A program made the translations under genes and the position numbers. From an uncultured Parabacteroides sp. (lineage in GTDB: Bacteria; Bacteroidota; Bacteroidia; Bacteroidales; Tannerellaceae), in NCBI GenBank assembly GCA_900552415.1, contig USAD01000039.1, positions 1-13,894 on the forward strand: a stretch of DNA of 13,894 nucleotides. Reading direction: 5' to 3'. The notes under the pieces are model-generated. The model saw only the letters and a list, made by a program, of their open reading frames with translations. It was not told the origin of the DNA and did not search any database. Below, piece by piece: positions 6,945 to 13,084 of the stretch. Every line of letters begins with the position of its first letter. The stretch's first letter is position 1.

Positions 6945-7655
6945 TTAGTTGGCGGGCTCGTTGAGCAGGTCCATGAACTCCATGGTGCGCGCCTCCATCT
7001 TGTTGACCACGTTATCGACTTGTGAGACCAAGTAGTTGTAAGCGAAGAGGGCGATGATTCCGACCACCAGACCACCGACGGTTGTCACAAGCGCCTCATA
7101 AATACCGCCTGAGAGCAAGCTGACATCCACGTTTGTTCCGGCGTTTGCCATGTCGAAGAAGGCACGGACCATACCGGTAACTGTTCCCAAGAAACCAAGC
7201 ATCGGCGCTCCGGCCGCTGTTGTCGCGATCAAAGGAAATCCCTTTTCCAGCTTGGAGATCTCGAGGTTACCGACATTCTCGATAGCTACCAGGACATCGT
7301 TCATCGGACGACCCAGGCGGGTGATTCCTTTCTCGATCATGCGAGCGGAAGGTGTATTGGTGCTGCGGCAGAGATTGAGCGCCGAGTCAACTTTCCCGTC
7401 GTGGATATAATCCTTGATCCGGTTCATGAAACTCTCGTCTTCCTTTCCGGCCCGGCGGATAATGATCAGCCTTTGGATGAATATGTAAATGGCCATCAAT
7501 GACAGAAGAAGCAGGACGATCATGATCCATCCTCCCTTGAAGGCCAAGTCGATGACATTCATTTCCGCTTCCACTTGCGGAGTCAGTGTCGTGAACTCAG
7601 GCATTTGTTCCGCTGCTTGGTTCCCGACGGCTTGCAGTAATAATAACATGCTCAT
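6945..7655 (-). CDS. exbB: ExbB/TolQ/MotA-family proton channel subunit
   Basis: A 236-residue inner-membrane protein that should form the pentameric ring around ExbD helices and pass protons to drive TonB. An N-terminal hydrophobic/periplasmic stretch (1-35) is followed by a first membrane helix (about 42-62, GGWIMIVLLLLSLMAIY). A cytoplasmic loop with a basic face (RRAGKEDESF) comes next, then two further helices (about 138-165 and 183-210). They carry the family signature APMLGFLGTVTGMVRAF and the segment YEALVTTVGGLVVGIIALF. The start lies 19 bp after the pdxJ stop, so it is transcribed with pdxJ. Confidence 0.93.
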   Translation of the reverse strand: MSMLLLLQAVGNQAAEQMPEFTTLTPQVEAEMNVIDLAFKGGWIMIVLLLLSLMAIYIFIQRLIIIRRAGKEDESFMNRIKDYIHDGKVDSALNLCRSTNTPSARMIEKGITRLGRPMNDVLVAIENVGNLEISKLEKGFPLIATTAAGAPMLGFLGTVTGMVRAFFDMANAGTNVDVSLLSGGIYEALVTTVGGLVVGIIALFAYNYLVSQVDNVVNKMEARTMEFMDLLNEPAN

Positions 7656-7674
7656 TGTTACTAGATTTGATAAA

Positions 7675-8397
7675 TTATAGATTAGATTGTAAACATGCTT
7701 TGTATTGGGCGATCGTCTCTTTCAATCCCAGATAGAGCGCATCGCAAATCAGCGCATGGCCAATGGATACCTCCTCGAGCCAAGGGATATTCTGGCTGAA
7801 AAAGGCGAGATTCTCCAGGCTCAGGTCATGCCCCGCGTTGACACCAAGGCCTTGGTTCTTCGCGAACTGAGCCGCCTCGATGAAGGGGGCGATCGCCTTG
7901 TCGCGGTCTTGCGCATAGCCGCTGGCGTAAGGCTCGGTGTAGAGCTCCACGCGGTCCGTTCCTGTCTTGGCGGCCCACTCCAGGTTATCCAGCTCGGTGC
8001 CGACGAAAATGGAGGTCCGGATGCCGTGTGAGGTGAAACGGTCTACCAACTCGCTTAAGAAATCAAAGTTCTCCTTCACGTTCCAGCCGGCGTTCGAGGT
8101 GATTGCGTCGGGAGCGTCAGGCACCAAAGTGACCTGTGTCGGCTTCACCTTGCAGACCAAGTCGATGAACTTGTCACAGGGATAACCCTCGATATTGAAT
8201 TCTGTCTTAAGCAAAGGCTTGAGGTTGTAGACGTCGTTATAGCGAATGTGTCTTTCGTCGGGTCTGGGATGGACAGTGATGCCTTGAGCACCATAAGCCT
8301 CACAATCTTTGGCGACCCGCAAAACGTCGGGATTGTTGCCTCCACGGGCGTTCCGGATGGTGGCTACCTTATTAATGTTTACGCTTAATTTTGTCAT
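7675..8397 (-). CDS. pdxJ: Pyridoxine 5'-phosphate synthase PdxJ
   Basis: This cytoplasmic TIM-barrel enzyme joins 3-amino-1-hydroxyacetone 1-phosphate (3-amino-2-oxopropyl phosphate) and 1-deoxy-D-xylulose 5-phosphate to make pyridoxine 5'-phosphate, the last ring-forming step of DXP-dependent vitamin B6 synthesis. It has 240 residues, the normal length. The start [17 protein letters not shown] is characteristic. Catalytic positions are visible: H43 in [13 protein letters not shown]70 in FNIEGYP, E151 in VELYTE, H190 in GVNAGHDL and H214 in SIGHALI. The phrase TLVPD also marks the family. It is the first gene of the leftward unit and starts 42 bp from the palindromic divergent promoter. Confidence 0.96.
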   Translation of the reverse strand: MTKLSVNINKVATIRNARGGNNPDVLRVAKDCEAYGAQGITVHPRPDERHIRYNDVYNLKPLLKTEFNIEGYPCDKFIDLVCKVKPTQVTLVPDAPDAITSNAGWNVKENFDFLSELVDRFTSHGIRTSIFVGTELDNLEWAAKTGTDRVELYTEPYASGYAQDRDKAIAPFIEAAQFAKNQGLGVNAGHDLSLENLAFFSQNIPWLEEVSIGHALICDALYLGLKETIAQYKACLQSNL

Positions 8398-8428
8398 TAT
8401 ATATATCAGTATATCTTATTTCTTTGAT

Positions 8429-8446
8429 TACTTTTGCACAAAAGTA
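8429..8446. promoter_or_regulatory. Palindromic divergent promoter: two opposed -7 boxes
   Basis: The 18-bp sequence TACTTTTGCACAAAAGTA is a perfect inverted repeat with 8-bp arms and a 2-bp centre. Each arm is an exact TAnnTTTG -7 box. The plus-strand copy (8429-8436) would start transcription toward the CBS/nadK genes. The minus-strand copy (8439-8446) would start transcription toward pdxJ. Distances to the two ATGs (8484 and 8397) allow leaders of roughly 35-40 nt each. No clear -33 TTTG is seen for either. A dimeric repressor site is an equally simple reading of the symmetry. Confidence 0.55.
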
Positions 8447-8483
8447 TCGGCAAATTTAGTAGCTTTTGGGGAATTTCTGCACA

Positions 8484-9143
8484 ATGTTGGTAAAAGATTT
8501 TATAACGAGAGAAACTCCCGTGTTAAAAAACTTTGACTCGGGAGAATACGCGTTGTCTTTGATGGATGATTATAAGCTCCGGCATCTGCCTCTGTTGAAA
8601 GATAATACTTATCAGTGCCTGGTTTCGGAGAAGGATTTGTTGGGTTTGGCCGATTTGTCTCTTCCTCTGGGTGAGCCGCTATTGGTCTCGCCGGCGGTGA
8701 GGCCTGCCGATTTCATCTTCGAGGCGATGAGCCTGACGACCCGTTACGGGTTGAGCCTATTGCCGGTGGTATCGGAAGAGGGTGAGTATCAAGGAGCGGT
8801 CTTGCCGGAAAGGCTTCTTGCTGAGGTTTCCAAATGGTGTGCCGCGGATGGCGGCGGGAGTGTGATCGTGCTTGAGATCTGGCCGCAGGATTATGCCCTG
8901 TCGGAGATTGCCCGCCTGGTGGAGTCGAACAATGCGCATCTGTTGAGCTTGCTCTCGCATCACGACATCACGACCGGCCGGACGAGGATTGTCCTGAAGA
9001 TTGACCTGGAGGATGCTTCGCCCGTGATCCGCAGCTTCGAGCGTTTCGATTATACGGTGGTTTATCATTTCATGCGCTCGGGCGTGATCGACAATGAGCT
9101 GCGGCAGCGGATGGACGAGTTGCTTTTTTATATGAACATGTAG
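8484..9143 (+). CDS. CBS-domain protein with C-terminal ACT-like domain
   Basis: A 219-residue cytoplasmic protein. Residues about 1-57 and 65-115 read as a CBS (Bateman) pair, with FITRETPVLKNFDSGEYALSLM, then HLPLL, and later GLSLLPVVSEEGEYQGAV. Residues about 126-195 resemble an ACT-type sensor: SVIVLEIWPQDYALSEIARL, then RTRIVLKIDLEDASPVI. CBS pairs usually bind adenine nucleotides. The ATG at 8484 is preferred over the in-frame TTG at 8466, because the family start is MLVKDFIT-like and the TTG would sit closer to the promoter with no support. It lies 21 bp before nadK, so a link to NAD(P) or adenylate sensing is reasonable but unproven. Confidence 0.85.
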   Translation: MLVKDFITRETPVLKNFDSGEYALSLMDDYKLRHLPLLKDNTYQCLVSEKDLLGLADLSLPLGEPLLVSPAVRPADFIFEAMSLTTRYGLSLLPVVSEEGEYQGAVLPERLLAEVSKWCAADGGGSVIVLEIWPQDYALSEIARLVESNNAHLLSLLSHHDITTGRTRIVLKIDLEDASPVIRSFERFDYTVVYHFMRSGVIDNELRQRMDELLFYMNM

Positions 9144-9164
9144 GTATCAAGAAAGAATTAAGGC

Positions 9165-10058
9165 ATGAGGATAGGGGTTTTTGGCAGTGAATATCAGGTT
9201 GGGCGGCAGAACGTGATCCGTCGGTTGTTCGACAAGCTGGTCCAGTTGGAGGCGGTGGTCTATGTGGATCGCCGTTTTTACGCTTTCTTGGAGGAGAAAC
9301 TGGATTTTCATCCGAAAGTGGACGGTCTCCTGGACGATGATGATTTCGACTTGACGTTGGCCTTGAGCGTCGGTGGCGACGGCACTTTCCTGCGGACTGC
9401 CGCTCGGGTGAACAAGAAAAATATCCCGATCCTGGGTATCAACACCGGACGATTGGGTTTCCTGGCCGACGTTGGCAGTAACGAGATCGAGGATATGCTC
9501 GATGAGATCTTCAAGAATTATTATAAGGTGGAGGAGCGAACCCTCCTGCGACTGCATACGCATGAGCGTGCCTTTCATGGCTATAATTATGCCCTCAACG
9601 AGATCGCGGTCCTGAAGCGCGACAGCTCGTCGATGATCACGATCCACACCTTCTTGAACGGGGAATACCTGACCTCTTATCAGGCTGATGGCCTGGTAAT
9701 CGCCACGCCGACAGGCTCGACGGCCTATTCCCTGAGTGTCAACGGGCCAATCATCGCGCCCTCGTGCGCCAATTTCGTGCTGAGTCCTGTAGCTCCTCAT
9801 TCATTGAACGTGCGTCCCCTGGTTATTCCCGATTCCTGCGAGATCACCTTGCGGGTGGAGAGCCGGAACAAGTATTTCCTGATCTCGTTGGATGGCCGGT
9901 CCGAGATCTTTCCCTCGGGAATCGAGCTCCAGATCAGCAAGGCGGAGCATGCGATCCAGGTCGTGAAGCGGTATAATCATACCTTTTATCAGACGCTCCG
10001 GGAGAAATTGATGTGGGGAGCGGATGTCCGGATCCCGGATGATGTTAAATCAAGTTAA
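9165..10058 (+). CDS. nadK: NAD kinase
   Basis: This enzyme phosphorylates NAD+ to NADP+ in the cytoplasm, using ATP or another phosphate donor. It has 297 residues, the normal length. It shows the family's GGDG motif (residues 70-73, in LSVGGDGTFLRTA) with catalytic Asp72, the strand PILGINTGRLGFLADV, the NE pair (145-146) in YALNEIAVL, and the second signature TPTGSTAYSLSVNGP (181-195). The start is the ATG at 9165, directly giving MRIGVFG. It follows the CBS gene after 21 bp and is followed by a hairpin-terminator region. Confidence 0.96.
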   Translation: MRIGVFGSEYQVGRQNVIRRLFDKLVQLEAVVYVDRRFYAFLEEKLDFHPKVDGLLDDDDFDLTLALSVGGDGTFLRTAARVNKKNIPILGINTGRLGFLADVGSNEIEDMLDEIFKNYYKVEERTLLRLHTHERAFHGYNYALNEIAVLKRDSSSMITIHTFLNGEYLTSYQADGLVIATPTGSTAYSLSVNGPIIAPSCANFVLSPVAPHSLNVRPLVIPDSCEITLRVESRNKYFLISLDGRSEIFPSGIELQISKAEHAIQVVKRYNHTFYQTLREKLMWGADVRIPDDVKSS

Positions 10059-10116
10059 GCGAATAATGAAACATGATCGATAATTATGTTGAACAACATA
10101 AAGCGTCTATATTCGC
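10059..10116 (+). other. Nested inverted repeats after nadK
   Basis: Outer 7-bp arms GCGAATA (10059-10065) and TATTCGC (10110-10116) enclose an inner perfect hairpin, TATGTTG (10085-10091) and CAACATA (10094-10100) with a 2-nt loop. The outer arm begins right after the nadK stop codon. A GT-rich stretch with TTTTT follows at about 10124-10128. It could be an mRNA 3'-end structure or an operator-like palindrome. There is no evidence for an independent RNA gene. Confidence 0.3.
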
Positions 10117-10162
10117 GTTGTGTTTTTCATGGTATTAGATTTTAAGGTTAACAATTGAAATT

Positions 10163-10189
10163 GGCTGTCCGTGAGGATAGCCTTTTTTT
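10163..10189 (+). terminator. Rho-independent terminator of the CBS-nadK unit
   Basis: An 8-bp stem GGCTGTCC/GGATAGCC (one G-U pair) with a 4-nt loop GTGA is followed directly by seven T at 10183-10189. Read on the minus strand it is followed by AATTTCAATT, a poor T-tract, so it serves mainly the rightward unit. Confidence 0.85.
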
Positions 10190-10195
10190 ATGCCC

Positions 10196-10564
10196 TTATT
10201 CTTGCGCATACAGGCCCAAGGCCCTGTCAAGCCCACTTTTAGCGAAGCATGCGTCCCGTTTGGACTGGATATAATTGATGTTCGCGTCCAAGTGATAGAG
10301 TTGGGCGTTGATGACCTCCACGATCGACAGGTGTCCCTCTTTATATTTTTCCATCGCCAGACGTTCGCTCTCCTTGGCCTTTTGGAGGGAACTTCCCGTC
10401 AGGCGGACCTTCTGGAGCGCCTGGGTGTAGGAGTAGTAGGCGGTTTCCGCTTCCAGGCGGATATTGTCCTCGACTTTGCTGTAGTTCTCCGTGGCCATGC
10501 GGATGCCGTGTTTGCCGGCGCTTCTCGTATTTCTCCTTTTACCCCATTCGAAGACTGGGATGCT
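10196..10564 (-). pseudogene. C-terminal remnant of a TolC-type outer-membrane efflux protein
   Basis: On the minus strand, the frame from about 10564 to the stop at 10196-10198 encodes the last 122 residues or so of an RND-associated outer-membrane channel. It begins SIPVFEWGKRRNTR, runs through MATENYSKVEDNIRLEAE and AYYSYTQALQKV, and ends GLDRALGLYAQE. These are the final helices and equatorial strand of the TolC fold. Upstream, the frame meets a stop at 10568-10570 immediately where CusA sequence begins, so about two thirds of the channel is missing. The ATG at 10498 is an internal Met, not a gene start. No further stops occur inside the remnant, so the loss looks recent. In some Bacteroidetes CusA and TolC are one fused protein, so this may be the tail of such a fusion. 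Confidence 0.85.
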
Positions 10565-11717
10565 GCATCAGGATGAAGGCGAACAGCATGGCCAGCGGAA
10601 TGACGGAGGCCACGATCAGGCCCGCCCGGACATTGCCCAGGAAGAGGATCAGCACGACAAACACGATCAAGGCGCCCTCGATCAGGTTGCGGATGACGGT
10701 CGATATGTTGCGGTTCACCAGTTCAGAGCAGTTCAGGTAGGGCTCGACGCTCACCCCTTCGGGCAGCATCTTTTGCACCTTCTCGACCCTTTTCTCCAGC
10801 TCTTGGGTGACGGCGTTGGCATTGGCGCCCTTCAGCATCATGGCGATACCGCCGACACACTCGCCCTCGCCATCTTTCGTCATGGCGCCGAAGCGCTTGG
10901 GCGCCCCGAAACGGACCTGTCCGATGTCGCTGACATGCACAGGGATGCCGCCCCGGTTGGCGACGACGATCCGTTCGATGTCACTCAATTCCTTAATCAT
11001 ACCTTCCGAACGGATGTAATAGGCCCGGTCGACCTTCTCAATGTAGCTTCCTCCCGTGTTCTGGTTGTTCTTGCTCAAGGCTTCGAAGACCTCGCCGATG
11101 GTGAAGTTCATGGCGTAGAGCACATCGGGATCGATCGCCACCTCATATTGCTTGAGGTAGCCTCCGAAGCTGTTGATCTCGACGATGCCCGGGATGCCGG
11201 ACAGCTGGCGCTTGACGATCCAGTCCTGGATCGTGCGCAGCTCCATGGCGTCGTAGCGCGACTCATAACCGGGCGCCACTTTCAGGACATATTGATAGAT
11301 CTCGCCCAATCCGGTCGTGATGGGCATCAGCTCGGGCGTGCCCAGCTCGGGCGGGATCTCGCCAATAACGGTTTGTATCTGCTCGTTGACCAATTGGCGG
11401 GCATCGAGCGTCGGGACATTCTCCTTGAATACGACCGTCACGAGCGACAGGCCGAAGCGGGAGACCGAACGGATCTCTTGCACGTTCATGATATTACTCA
11501 TCGAGATCTCGATCGGGAAGGTGATCAACTGCTCCACCTCCTGCGGGGCAAGGGTGGGCGAGACGGTAACGATCTGCACCTGGTTGTTGGTGATGTCGGG
11601 TACCGCGTCGATCGGCAACGTCATCATTGAGTAGATTCCCCCGGCCAGCAGGAAAATCGTCGTCAATGCGACGAATAGTTTCTTGCGGATTGAAAAGCGA
11701 ACGATTGTCTTGAACAT
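10539..11717 (-). pseudogene. Truncated CusA/CzcA-type heavy-metal RND efflux pump, N-terminal part
   Basis: The first 384 residues of an RND transporter that would export heavy-metal ions (the CusA/CzcA group) are intact. Visible are TM1 (about 15-31), the hallmark DAVPDITNNQVQIVTVSP at about 37-54, porter-domain segments (YLKQYEVAIDPD, GGSYIEK), and TM2/TM3 at about 345-384 (NLIEGALIVFVVLILFLGN, then IPLAMLFAFILM). After Met384 (codon 10568-10566) the frame runs into out-of-frame TolC sequence, adds eight foreign residues and stops at 10539. Full-length CusA is over 1000 residues, so TM4 onward, including the proton-relay helix, is lost. The start is ATG at 11717 (MFKTIVRFSIRKK); the upstream in-frame TTG at 11747 overlaps the -7 box and is unlikely. 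The protein cannot transport. Confidence 0.9.
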
Positions 11718-11744
11718 CTTTAATAATGAATTAAAATTTGCCGC

Positions 11745-11752
11745 CAAAAATA
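11745..11752 (-). promoter_or_regulatory. Promoter -7 box of the truncated RND gene
   Basis: Minus-strand TATTTTTG matches TAnnTTTG exactly and lies 27 bp before the ATG at 11717. No TTTG is seen about 20 nt further upstream. If active, it would still transcribe the broken gene. Confidence 0.4.
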
Positions 11753-11784
11753 GGCCGATTCCTTCGGGCCCGGGACAGGCGCGT

Positions 11785-12054
11785 GTTGAATCGTCCGAAT
11801 TGGAGGTTGAAACGTCCGGAATGGCTGTTGAGAGTATTCGTGGGAACCGTCCGCTTTCCTTTGGACGGAGCTGAAATTTTGTCTGAAGGAAACCTCAGTC
11901 CGATTCGGACAAAACGCCAGTCCTTTCCGAAGAAAACTCCAATCCGGTCCGAACAAAACTCTATTTCCTTTCCGGAAAAAATGGGGGCATTGAAGTCCAT
12001 TTTTCATTTCACTACAGTGAATTTCCCAAGATACTGCAGTGAAATTGAAATTCC
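11785..12054. repeat. Degenerate 21-22-nt tandem repeat region (gene-free)
   Basis: The gene-free stretch 11718-12171 holds repeats in three blocks. Block A is two 21-nt units at 11785-11805 and 11806-11826 (16 of 21 identical, sharing GTTGAA and CGTCCG). Block B is 22-nt units at 11874, 11896, 11918, 11940 and 11962. Units 2 and 3 match at 16 of 22 and units 3 and 4 at 18 of 22, with core CAGTCC-TTTCCGAA-AAAAC; the first and last are more diverged. Block C is two 22-nt units at 12011 and 12033 sharing ACT(A/G)CAGTGAA. Many units contain small palindromes: GTCCGATTCGGAC at 11898-11910, TTTCCGGAAA at 11969-11978, and CCGTCC/GGACGG arms at 11847-11868. Open frames across it are low-complexity and not convincing genes. 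There is no constant repeat with unique spacers, so it is not a CRISPR array. Confidence 0.7.
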
Positions 12055-12086
12055 ATTGTTATGTGGCTATTATGGGCAAACCTGTT

Positions 12087-12114
12087 TTTGGTATGATAAA
12101 TTTCCGTAATTTTA
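12087..12114 (+). promoter_or_regulatory. Possible promoter of the metallo-hydrolase gene
   Basis: TTTG at 12087-12090 and TAATTTTA at 12107-12114 (seven of eight positions of TAnnTTTG) are separated by 16 bp, shorter than the usual spacing of about 20. It is the best candidate between the repeats and the start at 12172, but weak. Confidence 0.25.
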
Positions 12115-12171
12115 GGCTCCGTGAGCGTCGATATCGGCCGCTCTTTGAATTATTAGCTTTAGGAGAAATTG

Positions 12172-12993
12172 ATGATGGATAACAAGAATGCTAATGAGTT
12201 GATTATGTTGGGCACGGGCAATGCCATCGTGACCAAGTGTTATAATACCTGTTTCGTGCTTCGCTCGGGCACGACCCGTTTGTTGGTCGACGCGGGTGGT
12301 GGCAATGGCGTTTTGGCCCAGCTGGAGAAGGTCGGCGTTTCGGTGGATGAGTTGAGCGCGATGTATTTGACGCATGCCCATACGGATCATGTCCTGGGAG
12401 CTGTCTGGATCGTCAGGCGGGTGGCGTCAGGTTTGGCGAAAGGCGCCCGTGAGGGCATATTCCCGATTTATGGCCATGAGCGGGTCTTGTCCGTGCTCCG
12501 GACAATTTGCGAATTGACCCTTTCCAAGAAGGATCGGGGCTGGATGGAGAAGGGGATCTCGTTTGTGGAGGTAAAAGACAAGGATCGGCTGACGGTGGGG
12601 GATATCCGCATGGAATGTTTCGATATCCTGTCGACGAAAGAGAAGCAATTCGGTTTCCGGGCCACCTTGCCGGACGGGACAGTCGTGGCCTGCCTTGGCG
12701 ACGAGCCTTACAACGTGGCGAACCGCGGTTATGTCGAGGGCGCCGATTGGCTGATGAGCGAGGCTTTCTGCCTCTACCGTGATCGTGAGATCTTCAAGCC
12801 TTACGAGAAACATCACAGTACGGCGGCCGAGGCGGGTCGGTTGGCGGCGGAACTGGGTGTCAAGCGGCTGCTCCTTTATCATACGGAAGACCAGACACTC
12901 GCCACCCGCAAGCGCGCTTACGCGGAGGAGGCGGCCGCCTCGTTCACTGGCGAGATCTTTGTGCCGGATGATTTGGAGCGAATCCGGTTATAA
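12172..12993 (+). CDS. Metallo-beta-lactamase-fold hydrolase (RNase Z-like)
   Basis: A 273-residue cytoplasmic protein of the metallo-beta-lactamase superfamily. The zinc-binding motif HAHTDH (H68, H70, D72, H73) is intact, with Asp167 in CLGDEP as the bridging ligand and His227 in LLLYHTED as the late histidine. The overall order resembles RNase Z/ElaC-type proteins more than lactamases, and HHST (H204-H205) recalls the HST motif of that group. A tRNase, phosphodiesterase or other ester hydrolase are all possible. An unusually clear Shine-Dalgarno AGGAG at 12161-12165 lies 6 nt before the ATG at 12172 and 9 nt before the ATG at 12175; either may be the start. The in-frame TTG at 12169 is less likely. 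It stands alone between the repeat region and a hairpin. Confidence 0.88.
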   Translation: MMDNKNANELIMLGTGNAIVTKCYNTCFVLRSGTTRLLVDAGGGNGVLAQLEKVGVSVDELSAMYLTHAHTDHVLGAVWIVRRVASGLAKGAREGIFPIYGHERVLSVLRTICELTLSKKDRGWMEKGISFVEVKDKDRLTVGDIRMECFDILSTKEKQFGFRATLPDGTVVACLGDEPYNVANRGYVEGADWLMSEAFCLYRDREIFKPYEKHHSTAAEAGRLAAELGVKRLLLYHTEDQTLATRKRAYAEEAAASFTGEIFVPDDLERIRL

Positions 12994-12999
12994 GGGCTT

Positions 13000-13034
13000 T
13001 TCCCCGGCTTTCGTGAAATAAGAAGGCCGGGGAA
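13000..13034 (+). terminator. Hairpin after the metallo-hydrolase gene
   Basis: A 12-bp GC-rich stem (TTCCCCGGCTTT at 13000-13011 against AAGGCCGGGGAA at 13023-13034, one G-U pair) with an 11-nt loop lies 7 bp past the stop codon. What follows is GAGGTTATTT, without a good T-run, so it is a weak terminator or an mRNA-stabilising end. Confidence 0.5.
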
Positions 13035-13056
13035 GAGGTTATTTGGGTAAAAGTTT

Positions 13057-13064
13057 TACTTTTG
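13057..13064 (+). promoter_or_regulatory. Promoter -7 box of the lipoprotein gene
   Basis: TACTTTTG matches TAnnTTTG exactly and sits 20 bp before the ATG at 13085. A TTTG at 13042-13045 lies only 11 bp upstream of it, too close for a standard -33 element. The box is identical to the two arms of the palindrome upstream of pdxJ and the CBS gene. Confidence 0.5.
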
Positions 13065-13084
13065 CCAATAAAATTAGGAACGAT

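Noticed and set aside
10196..10498. A stand-alone 100-residue gene starting at the ATG at 10498
   Set aside because: The TolC-like similarity continues upstream of that Met to about 10564, so it is an internal codon of a truncated gene.
10491..11630. A 379-codon plus-strand open frame across the truncated RND gene
   Set aside because: It is the antisense shadow of the cusA remnant: its sequence is His/Asp/Leu-rich low-complexity with no family motif, while the minus strand encodes a clear CusA.
11785..12054. CRISPR array
   Set aside because: Units are contiguous and diverged, with no constant repeat alternating with unique spacers, and no cas genes are near.
11720..12109. Open frames of 89-123 codons on both strands in the repeat region
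   Set aside because: They translate the 21-22-nt repeats; the unit length is not a multiple of three so no protein repeat is kept, and there is no recognisable domain or good start.
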